From assembly GCA_001802125.1 (NCBI GenBank), contig MGZK01000038.1:1-48407 (forward strand): a DNA stretch of 48,407 nucleotides, written 5' to 3'. The notes below the pieces were generated by a model, which was given only the letters and a program-made list of their open reading frames with translations, was not told the origin of the DNA and made no database searches. Shown here piece by piece: positions 36,790 through 45,636 of the stretch. Position numbers and translations under genes: made by a program. Position 1 is the first letter of the stretch. Every line of letters starts with the position of its first letter. Source of the DNA: Geobacteraceae bacterium GWC2_55_20. Its GTDB lineage: Bacteria > Desulfobacterota > Desulfuromonadia > Geobacterales > Pseudopelobacteraceae.

Positions 36790-37178
36790 AATATTCCGAG
36801 ATTTCCATACTGCTGGTAGACGACGACGAAATGATCCGCAACTGTATCTGCGCCTTTCTGGAAGACGAGGGTTTCATGGTCCACCAGGCTTCCAGCGGAG
36901 AAGAGGCGCTGGATTCGATTGTCTCGATAAATCCCACCGTCTGCATTTCCGATTTGCGTCTGGCCGGCATGGATGGCGAGAGCTTCATCCGCCGGGCCTG
37001 CAGGCTCTGTCCCACTACCGCCTACTTGCTGCACACCGGCATGGACTACCCGCTTTCAGACGAGCTGCGTGCCATTGGAATGACACCGGCAGATGTCCTG
37101 CAAAAGCCGATCCACGAGCTTTCCACACTTACCAGGAGAATAGTCGCGGTTGCCACGGCGGGAGGCCGAATCGGATGA
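36786..37178 (+). CDS. Single-domain response regulator
   Basis: This 130-residue receiver has DDD at residues 12-14, phospho-acceptor Asp56 in CISDLRLAGMDG, Thr in LHTGMD and Lys in LQKPI. No output domain is present. It overlaps the upstream kinase and the downstream c-di-GMP gene by four nucleotides each, giving equal and coupled expression. It may act as a phosphate shuttle or sink between the kinase and the REC domain of the next protein. Confidence 0.88.
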   Translation: MKYSEISILLVDDDEMIRNCICAFLEDEGFMVHQASSGEEALDSIVSINPTVCISDLRLAGMDGESFIRRACRLCPTTAYLLHTGMDYPLSDELRAIGMTPADVLQKPIHELSTLTRRIVAVATAGGRIG

Positions 37179-39301
37179 GCGTGCTTGGGAAAAGTCCGGT
37201 TTTGTTGACCATCGATGATGAAGAGGCGATACGCGGCAGCGTGGCGGCCTATTTCGAGGATAGCGGTTTTACCGTGATCCAGGCCTGTGACGGCCGCGAC
37301 GGGATCGACAAGATCACCAGCATGCGTCCGGATATTGTTATCACCGATCTGCGCATGCCGATCGTGGACGGTTTGGAGGTCGTCGATGCGGTCTGCCGTA
37401 TGGATGACAACCTGCCGGTAATCGTTCTTTCCGGCACCGGCGTGCTGGACGATGTTATTCAGGCCCTGCGGCGGGGAGCCTGGGACTATCTGGCCAAGCC
37501 GGTCAAGGATCTGGTCGCCCTGGAGCTGGTTGTCAACCGCTGTCTGGAACGCGCCCGGCTGATCGGTGAAAACCGTGACTACCATGAAAATCTGGAACAG
37601 CTTGTCGTCCAGCGCACCGCCGAACTGCGCAAGCTGACAACCGCGGTGGAACAGAGCGCCAATAGCGTGATCATCACCAGCGCGGATGGTGTCATAGAGT
37701 ATGTCAACCCGAAGTTTACCGCCGTATCCGGGTACACCCCGGAGGAAGCGATCGGGAAGACGCCGCGCCTGCTGAAATCCGGCCGGCAGAACGACGCCTG
37801 TTATGCCGGGATGTGGGATACCATCAAGTCCGGGAAGGAGTGGCAGGGAGAGTTTTGTAACAAGGCCAAGGACGGCCGGCAGTTCTGGGAGCTTTGCAGT
37901 ATTGCGCCGATCAAGGATGAGTCCGGTGTGATAACCCACTTCGTCGGGATCAAGGAAGATATCAGCGAGCATAAACGCCATGAGGAACAACTCTACTACC
38001 AGGCCAATTTTGACGGGTTGACCGGCTTGCCCAATCGTCATTATTTCCAGAAATACCTGGCCCTGCAGCTTGAATTGATAAATCGCGAAAATCAGCTGCT
38101 GGCGTTGCTGGTGCTGGATATCGACAACCTGAAGTTCGTAAACGATACCTTCGGGCATGAATTCGGCGACCTTCTGCTCAAGGAGATAGCGCGCCGGCTG
38201 GAAATGTCCGGTGGTTTGGGCAGCTTCATATCCCGTTTCGTCGGTGATGAATTTATCATCGTTCTCCCGCCGACAACGGAAGCCAATCAAGCCGTCCAGT
38301 TTGCGGAAATGATTCACAGTGCCATGAATGAAGCATTTGTGATCAAGGGCTCCGAAATCATGTCAACCGCCAGTATCGGCGTGGCGGTCTATCCCGAGGA
38401 CGGAAAATCCGTCGAAAGCCTGCTGAAAAACGCCGAGGCGGCCATGTACCAGGCCAAGAAGGATTGTAAGAATGCGGTCTGTTTCTACACCAGCGAACTG
38501 AATTTTCAACTGGAACAGCGCTTTGCCATGGAATCGAAGCTTTACAAGGCGCTGGAGCGTGATGAATTCAGCCTGCTGTATCAGCCGCAGATAGGACTGC
38601 CCGACGGCGGCATCATCGGTATGGAGGCGCTGTTGCGCTGGACGCCGAAGGGCGAGGAAGTGGTCTCTCCCAGCCAGTTCATTCCGCTTTTGGAGGAGAC
38701 CGGCCTGGTCGTTGCCGTGGGGGAATGGGTGCTGTTGAGGGCCTGTACACAGGCGGCGGCATGGCGCAAACAGGGGCTGCCGCCGATGCGGATGTCAGTC
38801 AATATTTCGGCGCTGCAGTTCATGCGCAGCGATCTGGACGAAACAGTCAAGCGCGTGCTGGATGTCACCGGTTATGACCCGGCTTATCTCTGCCTGGAGC
38901 TGACAGAGAGCATGATCATGATCGACAGTATGCGCACCATGGAAAAACTTACCGCGTTGACAGACATCGGAATAACACTGTCACTGGATGATTTCGGCAC
39001 CGGATATTCATCGCTGGAATACCTGGGGCGTCTGCCGATCCAGGAGTTGAAGATCGACCAGTCTTTCGTACGGCGGATGCTGACCACAAAAAACGATGCG
39101 GCCGTGGTCAACACGATCATCGCGATGGGACGTGGGTTGGAGATGGATTTGGTGGCGGAAGGAGTTGAAACCGAAGATCAACTTGCATATCTGGCGGAAA
39201 AAGGCTGCACGGTCATTCAGGGCTATTTTTTCAGCCGTCCGCTGACCGCCGATGATTTTGCTTTGTACTGTATGGATCGAAAATGCCGGGATGCAGCCTG
39301 A
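37175..39301 (+). CDS. REC-PAS-GGDEF-EAL c-di-GMP enzyme with degenerate GGDEF
   Basis: This 708-residue protein has a receiver (Asp58 in ITDLRMPIVDG), a coiled-coil linker, PAS-PAC (~152-275), GGDEF (~280-440) and EAL (~450-700). The GGDEF active site reads VGDEF (356-360), losing the first Gly, so cyclase activity is doubtful. The EAL domain keeps its signature residues: E484-A-L, Asn in SVNIS, Glu in LELTES, Asp-Asp in LDDFGTGYSS, Lys in LKIDQSF, Glu in AEGVET and Gln in QGYFFSRP. It is therefore likely a c-di-GMP phosphodiesterase regulated by phosphorylation, perhaps with the GGDEF domain as a GTP sensor. The ATG at 37175 overlaps the upstream stop; the frame is open earlier but overlaps two genes. 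Confidence 0.93.
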   Translation: MSVLGKSPVLLTIDDEEAIRGSVAAYFEDSGFTVIQACDGRDGIDKITSMRPDIVITDLRMPIVDGLEVVDAVCRMDDNLPVIVLSGTGVLDDVIQALRRGAWDYLAKPVKDLVALELVVNRCLERARLIGENRDYHENLEQLVVQRTAELRKLTTAVEQSANSVIITSADGVIEYVNPKFTAVSGYTPEEAIGKTPRLLKSGRQNDACYAGMWDTIKSGKEWQGEFCNKAKDGRQFWELCSIAPIKDESGVITHFVGIKEDISEHKRHEEQLYYQANFDGLTGLPNRHYFQKYLALQLELINRENQLLALLVLDIDNLKFVNDTFGHEFGDLLLKEIARRLEMSGGLGSFISRFVGDEFIIVLPPTTEANQAVQFAEMIHSAMNEAFVIKGSEIMSTASIGVAVYPEDGKSVESLLKNAEAAMYQAKKDCKNAVCFYTSELNFQLEQRFAMESKLYKALERDEFSLLYQPQIGLPDGGIIGMEALLRWTPKGEEVVSPSQFIPLLEETGLVVAVGEWVLLRACTQAAAWRKQGLPPMRMSVNISALQFMRSDLDETVKRVLDVTGYDPAYLCLELTESMIMIDSMRTMEKLTALTDIGITLSLDDFGTGYSSLEYLGRLPIQELKIDQSFVRRMLTTKNDAAVVNTIIAMGRGLEMDLVAEGVETEDQLAYLAEKGCTVIQGYFFSRPLTADDFALYCMDRKCRDAA

Positions 39302-39324
39302 ACGCCATATTTTATGGGTGAAAT

Positions 39325-39353
39325 TTGGTGAAAATATGGTAATTATTTAATAG
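39325..39353 (+). promoter_or_regulatory. Weak sigma-70-like promoter before the hybrid kinase
   Basis: TTGGTG and TAATAG stand 17 nt apart in an AT-rich stretch, 37 nt before the ATG at 39391. The -10 match is poor. Confidence 0.25.
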
Positions 39354-39390
39354 CAGTTAATTTGCATAAAATGTTATCCGGGATTGTTAT

Positions 39391-42012
39391 ATGCCTGCAG
39401 ACCACCATAATCGGATCAGGCGCCGCTTATTTGTTGCAGTGGTAATTATTCTGGCAGTTGTGGCTGTTCTTTTCTGCCGGAACAGCCCGAATGAATGCAA
39501 ACTGGTCATAGCCAGCTCCATCGCCGGACTCCTGGCAATTTTCACGGTTGCCCTTTCGTTTCTGTTCCTTCGCCAACTTCGAAATACCAAAAATTCCAAC
39601 CTCCAGATGGACTCGCAGCAACTGGAACTGCAGCTTAAAGCCGAGATGATCGATTCCGTCACCGACGTTATTCTCCTGGTGGATGAGAAAGGCCGTCTGG
39701 TCCAGTTCAACAATGCCCTGTGTAATATTACCGGCCATAGCCGGCAGCAGTTGGAGTCCTTCAAAATCCAGGATTTCATGCCGGTTGAAAACGGAACCCT
39801 GGTGGAAGAACGCATTCAACATGTCCTTGATAAAGGCGATGCGCTCTTTGAATCGGTCTATCTGCACGCATCCGGAAGACGGATTCCGGTTGAATGGCGC
39901 ACCAGATCGGTTGAAATCGGACAGCGCCGTCTTGTTCTCAGTGTCTTGCGCGACATCAGCGATCGCAAGGATTTTGAACAAAAACTCAAGGTGGTGGCGT
40001 CCGAGTGGCTGGATACTTTTGATGCGATTGAGGATGCCGTATGGCTTCTGGATATGGATCGAAAAGTGCTGCGAGCCAACAAGGCCACCCTGGGCGTATT
40101 CGGGAAAGCCCCGCGGGAAATTATCGGACATGGTTGCTGTGAAGTTGCCCATTATGGTTTGTCCGATTACAGCTCATGCCCGTTTGATCGGATGGTGCAG
40201 ACCGGTAAACGGGCTTCGATGCAGGTCATTGTCGGATCAAAATGGTTCGAAATCTCGGTCGATCCGGTTTTTGACGAGAATGGCGAGATAGTCAAGGCGG
40301 TGCATGTAGTCAAGGATATTAATGAACTGAAGAAGGCGGAGTTGCGTGAGCAGGTCCGTTCCGAAATCATGGAGAGGGTTGCCCGGGGCGAACCGTTACC
40401 CGAACTACTATCGTTTATCGCCAAATCCATCGAAAAGGAACGGCCGGGAGCGCTCTGTTCAATTCTGCTGGCCGTGGACGACGGGCGGCGCCTGGTAACC
40501 GGCGCGGCTCCCAGCTTGCCGGATGAGTACAACGTTGCGACCGGTCGCATCAGGGTCGCGGAGGGGGTCGGGTCATGCGGCACCGCCGCTTTCCGCCGGG
40601 AACGGATCGTCGTGGAAGATATCACCGGACACCCGTTCTGGAAAGGATTCACTCCGGCTCAGGATGCCGGACTGCGTTCCTGCTGGTCGGAACCGATTAT
40701 CTCCTCCACCGGTTTGCTTTTGGGGACCTTTGCAATTTACCACAAGGAACCGGCTGCCCCGAGCGAAGAAGAGGTCAAGGTGATCGAGTTGGCCGCTTCG
40801 TATGCAGGCATTGCAATAGAACGGAGCAGGAACGAGTCTGAGCGTAACGAACTGGAACAGCAGCTGAGCCAGTCCCAGAAGATGGAGGCGATCGGACACC
40901 TGGCGGGCGGGGTTGCCCATGATTTCAACAATCTGCTGACTCCGATCATCATCTATGCCGACATGCTGAAGCGTGTTTTGCCGGACGACGAAAATCTGCG
41001 CATCAAGATCGACGGCATAATCAAGGCCTCCGGAAAAGCCAGGGAGCTGACCCATCAACTACTGAGCTTCAGCCGCAAGCAGGTAATGCAGATGCAGAAC
41101 GTCAACCTGAATGAAATCATCACTTCCTTCAGCTCGATCATGCACCGGACGCTGCGGGAAAGCGTCGAAATCAATCTGCAGCTATCTTCGCAGGCCGCGA
41201 TCGTGCTGGCCGACCGCTCCAAAATCGAACAGGTGATACTCAACCTGGCCATCAACGCCCAGGATGCAATCGCCGAGACCGGCCGGATCACGATCGAAAC
41301 CGGTCAGGTGATGATTGACGATGAATATGCGCGCCTGCATCCCGGTGTCAGCACCGGCAATTTTATACTGTTGTCATTCAGCGACAATGGCAGCGGCATG
41401 AGCGATGAAACCTTGAAACATATTTTTGAACCGTTTTATACAACCAAACAGGCCGGTCACGGGACCGGGCTAGGATTGGCCAACGTCTACGGGATTGTAA
41501 AGCAGCACAACGGTTTCATCTCGGTTCAGAGCAGGGTCGGCAGAGGAACCACCTTCAAGATCTATCTGCCGTTGAGCAGCAATGAGCCGGACCGCGGCTA
41601 TCCGCACAAGGAGGTTGCCGCGACGAATCATTGCGGCAGCGAGGTGATACTGCTGGTCGAGGATAACGAGATGGTGCGGGTGATGACGACCGATCTGCTG
41701 CAGGGGTTAGGCTACCGGGTTTACGTCGAAGGGCATCCCGAACATGCCTTGGAGCTGGCCAGGCGAATTCCGGAGAAAATCGACCTGCTGATAAGCGATG
41801 TGGTGATGCCTGGCATGAACGGTCAGCAGCTTTTCGAGCGTCTCAACGTGGAGCGGCCGGATATCGACAAGGTGCTGTACATGTCGGGCTATGCCAATAG
41901 TGTTTTCGTGGAAAACGGCATACTGGAAGAGGGTCCCCTTTTCCTTCAGAAACCGTTCACGGTTGATATGCTGATGGAAAAAGTCAATGCTCTGCTTCAT
42001 CCGTCGGAGTGA
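39391..42012 (+). CDS. PAS-PAS-GAF hybrid histidine kinase with receiver, Cache-less paralogue
   Basis: This 873-residue protein has two adjacent helices (~9-28 and ~36-57), two PAS domains (~80-200 and ~205-320), GAF (~335-480; [10 protein letters not shown]), HisKA with His510 in [10 protein letters not shown], HATPase ([19 protein letters not shown]) and a receiver with Asp803 ([11 protein letters not shown]). From the second PAS to the C-terminus it parallels the kinase at 27109. Its N-terminus reads as that kinase's first helix (LFC.NS...LVI) joined directly to its second helix (SFLFLRQLR), without the Cache domain, plus an added PAS. It thus probably senses internal cues only. It is a likely single-gene transcript. 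Confidence 0.92.
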   Translation: MPADHHNRIRRRLFVAVVIILAVVAVLFCRNSPNECKLVIASSIAGLLAIFTVALSFLFLRQLRNTKNSNLQMDSQQLELQLKAEMIDSVTDVILLVDEKGRLVQFNNALCNITGHSRQQLESFKIQDFMPVENGTLVEERIQHVLDKGDALFESVYLHASGRRIPVEWRTRSVEIGQRRLVLSVLRDISDRKDFEQKLKVVASEWLDTFDAIEDAVWLLDMDRKVLRANKATLGVFGKAPREIIGHGCCEVAHYGLSDYSSCPFDRMVQTGKRASMQVIVGSKWFEISVDPVFDENGEIVKAVHVVKDINELKKAELREQVRSEIMERVARGEPLPELLSFIAKSIEKERPGALCSILLAVDDGRRLVTGAAPSLPDEYNVATGRIRVAEGVGSCGTAAFRRERIVVEDITGHPFWKGFTPAQDAGLRSCWSEPIISSTGLLLGTFAIYHKEPAAPSEEEVKVIELAASYAGIAIERSRNESERNELEQQLSQSQKMEAIGHLAGGVAHDFNNLLTPIIIYADMLKRVLPDDENLRIKIDGIIKASGKARELTHQLLSFSRKQVMQMQNVNLNEIITSFSSIMHRTLRESVEINLQLSSQAAIVLADRSKIEQVILNLAINAQDAIAETGRITIETGQVMIDDEYARLHPGVSTGNFILLSFSDNGSGMSDETLKHIFEPFYTTKQAGHGTGLGLANVYGIVKQHNGFISVQSRVGRGTTFKIYLPLSSNEPDRGYPHKEVAATNHCGSEVILLVEDNEMVRVMTTDLLQGLGYRVYVEGHPEHALELARRIPEKIDLLISDVVMPGMNGQQLFERLNVERPDIDKVLYMSGYANSVFVENGILEEGPLFLQKPFTVDMLMEKVNALLHPSE

Positions 42013-42084
42013 TGACGGAAAAATCCCGGAGTTCTGTTTGAAATATTACCGCAGCTGCTACGAAGTCCCATCAGGAGGAGCATC

Positions 42085-42321
42085 ATGCAATCGTCTCAAA
42101 ATCGTCGCGTGCTGGATGCCACCGGCCTCAAATGCCCTCAGCCGGTACTGAAACTTTCCGTAATATCACCGGATATGAAACCTGGAGAGCTTCTGGAGAT
42201 AATCGGCGACTGTCCTACTTTTGAAAAGGACATCACGGCCTGGTGCCTTCGTCTGAAGAAGACTCTGTTGTCCATGCGTGATGATGGCGGCTACCGCAAG
42301 CACGCCTTGATCCGCTTTTAG
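42085..42321 (+). CDS. TusA/SirA-family sulfur-carrier-like protein
   Basis: This 78-residue protein has the family motif LDATGLKCPQPVLKL with the active Cys in CPxP at about residue 17. TusA proteins carry sulfur as a persulfide for tRNA thiolation, molybdenum cofactor or sulfur metabolism, and many relatives have unknown roles. AGGAGG lies about 8 nt before the ATG. It is followed after 29 nt by a hybrid kinase with a Cys-rich N-terminus, probably in one transcript. It is not adjacent to mnmA (5 kb away), so a role in the same tRNA thiolation pathway is possible but not shown. Confidence 0.85.
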   Translation: MQSSQNRRVLDATGLKCPQPVLKLSVISPDMKPGELLEIIGDCPTFEKDITAWCLRLKKTLLSMRDDGGYRKHALIRF

Positions 42322-42350
42322 CGGATATCTGTTTTAAGAGGGAAATACGC

Positions 42351-44534
42351 ATGGTTGAAAATGGAATGCCACCTCCAAAATGCATTCTTTCCGATCAGTA
42401 TTCGGCACATTCGGCAGCTGAACGGATCCAGCCATTGCAGGCGCGATGCGCCGGAATCCCGCCCTCCGACCCGATCAGGCTGTATTCCTTGTGTCTGGAT
42501 TGCGACCTGCTGCACCGGCATGGCGACCGGGCGCTCTTTGCGCAAATTGCATCCAGACTTGCGGAGTGTCACGCGGAAACCGTCAGCAGAAGATCTAAGG
42601 TAAAGGCCGATTGTGCTGCCGTTCAGCAGATGCTGGAGCTTCTTTCCATAGGGGATCCGGATGCGCGGCTTGTCCTGCCCGGGGATTCGGACGTGTTCCG
42701 TCCGCTGGTGCCTTTATTGAACCAGGTGGCGGATTTCACGAAGGATCTGATTGAGGAGAGTCATGAAACGGCCATCGGATTATGTGAGCATTATGAAACA
42801 TTGCTTCTTCTGGCAGGTGGCAACCTTAGCGTCCGTGCCAGCATAAATTCCCCGGTGGAGCTGATTGCCAAACTGGGCGAGTTGATCAACAGTCAGTCAA
42901 ATACCTTTCTGGATGTCATCAAGCGCCAACGAACCCAGGAGCATGAGTTGCAGTCGCTGAATCAACAGCTCCAGTCCATCATTGATTTTCTGCCGGATGC
43001 AACCTTTGTCATTGATGCTGAACAGCGCGTGATCGCCTGGAACAAGGCACTTGAAGAGATGACCGGACATGTCAAGGAAACCGTTCTGAACAAGGGTGAT
43101 TTTGCCTATGCGATACCTTTCTATGGCCTGCGCCGGCCGGCCCTGATCAATTTTATCGACAATGAGGAGGGACTGTCGGATTTCAATTACAAGTATTTCA
43201 AAAGGCAGGGAAATTCGATCATTGCGGAGTCTTTCATACCGGCAAACAACAGGTTTGATGACCGGCATCTCTGGATTGCCGCATCGCCCTTGTATGATCT
43301 TGACGGCCAAAAAATCGGCGCCATCGAGTCGATCAGGGATATCAGCGATTACAAAAGAATCGGGCATGAAAAAGAGCTTCTCAGGGAACAGCTCTACCAT
43401 GCGCAGAAGCTGGATTCGATCGGCCAGTTAGCCGGCGGCATCGCCCATGAATTCAATAACATCCTGGCCGCCATACTTGGTTACGCCAGTCTTATCGAAA
43501 CGCGACTGGATAGCGGCTCGCCTCATCTGCCCGCAGTACGGCGCATAATCAGCTCGGCGGAAAAGGCGGCCTCACTGACGCGCGGCATGCTGGCATTCAG
43601 CCGCAAACAGAACTTGTCCGTAAAGACCGTGGATCTCAACCTGCTGATTTCGGATATGATGGAGATGCTCTGCCGACTGGCAGGCGAAGACATCAGTGTC
43701 GAATTTGATCCGTCTTTGCAGGATCTGTTGCTGCAGGCTGATCATGGGCAACTGCAGCAGGTTGTGCTGAATCTGTACAACAATGCCCGTGATGCCATGC
43801 CGGACGGCGGTTTTCTGAACATTTCAACCGGCGCCGGAACATTTACCGGGCAAGATCCCGAGGCCCCGCCCTGGATTCCCGCTGGCAGCTATGTGAAGCT
43901 GACAGTCAGTGATACCGGCAGCGGCATCGAGCCGGAACTGGTTGAGCGGATTTTCGATCCGTTCTTTACCACCAAGGAGGTGGGCAAGGGCACCGGGCTC
44001 GGCCTTTCGATCGTATTCGGCATTGTGCAACAGCACAATGGGTACATAAAGGTAACCAGCAGACCCGGAGAAGGCACCGCCTTTTCGATCTGGTTTCCGA
44101 AAGTTGAAAGCGGCAGGGTTAAAACCGCTGAACAGGCGATCTGTCCATGGCGGCAGAATCGTGGCAGCGAAACCATACTGGTAGGTGAGGACAACGATGA
44201 TGTCCGCGAAATGATTGTCGAACTGCTGCGGGATTTGGGGTATCACATCGTTGAGGCCAGGGATGGCTCCGAAGCGGTTTCGATAATTAAGCAATCCGGC
44301 GGCACGATCGATCTGCTGCTTCTGGATGTGATCATGCCCCGGATGAATGGTCAGGAAGCGTTGGCCGCCATCCATCAGACATATCCCCAAATCCCCTGTA
44401 TCTTTCTCAGCGGCTACAGCGATGACATCCTGCAGCAGAAGGGGAAGCTGGCGGGCGAGTTTGTGCATCTTTCCAAACCCATCCTTCCCGAGATGCTGGC
44501 CGCGGCGGTCAGGTCGGCGCTGGATGGGCACTGA
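42351..44534 (+). CDS. Soluble hybrid histidine kinase with Cys-rich N-terminus
   Basis: This 727-residue protein has no membrane helices. The first ~85 residues contain Cys11, Cys33, Cys48, Cys51 and Cys73, including a CLDC pair (48-51), and match no domain I know. A helical HAMP-like segment (~135-190) follows, then PAS (~205-340), HisKA with His366 in AHEFNNILA, HATPase (DTGSGIE, GKGTGLGLSIVFG) and a receiver with Asp659 (LLDVIMPRMNG). The first residue of the usual VVDD/VEDN motif in the receiver is GEDN. The PAS is closely similar to the third PAS of the kinase at 30204. The Cys-rich part could bind metal or respond to thiols; the TusA-like neighbour makes a sulfur link attractive but unproven. 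Confidence 0.9.
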   Translation: MVENGMPPPKCILSDQYSAHSAAERIQPLQARCAGIPPSDPIRLYSLCLDCDLLHRHGDRALFAQIASRLAECHAETVSRRSKVKADCAAVQQMLELLSIGDPDARLVLPGDSDVFRPLVPLLNQVADFTKDLIEESHETAIGLCEHYETLLLLAGGNLSVRASINSPVELIAKLGELINSQSNTFLDVIKRQRTQEHELQSLNQQLQSIIDFLPDATFVIDAEQRVIAWNKALEEMTGHVKETVLNKGDFAYAIPFYGLRRPALINFIDNEEGLSDFNYKYFKRQGNSIIAESFIPANNRFDDRHLWIAASPLYDLDGQKIGAIESIRDISDYKRIGHEKELLREQLYHAQKLDSIGQLAGGIAHEFNNILAAILGYASLIETRLDSGSPHLPAVRRIISSAEKAASLTRGMLAFSRKQNLSVKTVDLNLLISDMMEMLCRLAGEDISVEFDPSLQDLLLQADHGQLQQVVLNLYNNARDAMPDGGFLNISTGAGTFTGQDPEAPPWIPAGSYVKLTVSDTGSGIEPELVERIFDPFFTTKEVGKGTGLGLSIVFGIVQQHNGYIKVTSRPGEGTAFSIWFPKVESGRVKTAEQAICPWRQNRGSETILVGEDNDDVREMIVELLRDLGYHIVEARDGSEAVSIIKQSGGTIDLLLLDVIMPRMNGQEALAAIHQTYPQIPCIFLSGYSDDILQQKGKLAGEFVHLSKPILPEMLAAAVRSALDGH

Positions 44535-44558
44535 TACCGATCCCGGCACTCCCCATTT

Positions 44559-45533
44559 TCACATGCCGCTGGAAATCAACCTGTTTCTGCCCGATGAAAG
44601 CCCTTCAAAGCGGAATCGCCCCAGGTATGTTCCCGATCTGAACAATCCGGCCTCTCCCGGTGGAAGGTACTCTGTTCCGGTGTTGCCGAGCCGTCCTGAA
44701 AAGCGGTTATAGATACCGCCATCGAAGTTTTCCTCAGTGATCGGAAGCTGGAACTCGGCCATTTTTGTGTTGCCGGATTGAACCGGGAAAGTAGCTGCCG
44801 TGGTCGCATCCATGAGGGAAGCTGCCGAAACCAGTTGACGATAGCCGCCATGGTTCGCGGTCATCTTTGCCGACAACTGAAGCCGTGCAACGCCCGAACC
44901 GTTCAGGTGCAGGTCGTACCATGGCTGCCAGCCTGTTTCCGCGGTGGCGTAACGCACGGTCAGCCTGCCGCGCGGCGGGGAGACACTGATGCGAACGGTG
45001 CCGCCGCTTTTGCCTCCCCTTTTCAAAACCGCAATGCGGTTTTCCACCTTTTTTATCTCCTGGGTTGTCTTGCGGCGGGTTGTGTAGACCGCTTCGAGCT
45101 GGGCTATGGCAAAGTCGGTCCCCTGTCGGATGGTCTGCATCGGGTCCGGGTTCGCCTTGGTTTTGCGGGGCGATTTGCCGCTTTGCGACTTGGCGGCCGC
45201 CTTGAAGATCTCTTCGCGTGTCGCCAGCGCCTGCAGGCGGTCTTCCAGTCGCTGGCGCTGCTCGATCAGCGCCTCCAACTCGCGGCTGTTTTTGCCATCC
45301 TGCCGCGCAGCATTGATCTCCACTCCCAGAATTACACTGCCCGCCGCCGGAACAACTTTCAAGGTGCCTTCCAGCAGGCCCGGTTCGAGCGGCACTTCCG
45401 CCACACCTTTCAATGCCGATGCATCACGCTCAATAATCGCGCCGTCCCTGTAGAACGTGATGCTGTTACCGGCCTGGGCAACGTTCGCTAAAGCTGAATA
45501 AGCAAGCAGGCATGCAATGATTTTTTTGCGCAT
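44559..45533 (-). CDS. Exported DUF4139-type protein, probably C-terminally truncated
   Basis: This 324-residue protein has a signal peptide (residues 1-~21, ending AQA-G), an N-terminal beta region (DUF4140-like, VPLEPGLLEGTLKV), a coiled coil (~85-175) and the start of a DUF4139 domain (RYATAETGWQPWYDLHL, then EFQLPITEENFDGG). Family members usually run to about 500 residues or more, with the last part continuing after the ..LFRSGTYLGRFRFEG.. segment. Here the sequence stops about 15 residues later, 24 nt short of the convergent kinase gene. A rearrangement may have removed the end. GGGGGA precedes the ATG. It is probably periplasmic or outer-membrane associated, of unknown function. Confidence 0.75.
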   Translation of the reverse strand: MRKKIIACLLAYSALANVAQAGNSITFYRDGAIIERDASALKGVAEVPLEPGLLEGTLKVVPAAGSVILGVEINAARQDGKNSRELEALIEQRQRLEDRLQALATREEIFKAAAKSQSGKSPRKTKANPDPMQTIRQGTDFAIAQLEAVYTTRRKTTQEIKKVENRIAVLKRGGKSGGTVRISVSPPRGRLTVRYATAETGWQPWYDLHLNGSGVARLQLSAKMTANHGGYRQLVSAASLMDATTAATFPVQSGNTKMAEFQLPITEENFDGGIYNRFSGRLGNTGTEYLPPGEAGLFRSGTYLGRFRFEGLSSGRNRLISSGM

Positions 45534-45578
45534 AAATTCCCCCTGTAATGCAAGTATTGTCGTTTATGTGCGGTACGG

Positions 45579-45607
45579 TTGCGTATGAGGTTAGTTGAAG
45601 CTATACT
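45579..45607 (+). promoter_or_regulatory. Sigma-70 promoter of the HEAT-like gene
   Basis: TTGCGT (45579-45584), exactly 17 nt, then TATACT (45602-45607). Transcription would start near 45614, about 23 nt before the ATG at 45637, with GAAAGG as ribosome-binding site. Confidence 0.65.
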
Positions 45608-45636
45608 CTCACAAAACTTTCTGAAAGGCGACTTCC

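Noticed and set aside
42001-42018. Hairpin CCGTC...GACGG after the hybrid kinase gene
   Set aside because: It overlaps the stop codon and is followed by A residues, not T, so it is not a terminator on the plus strand.
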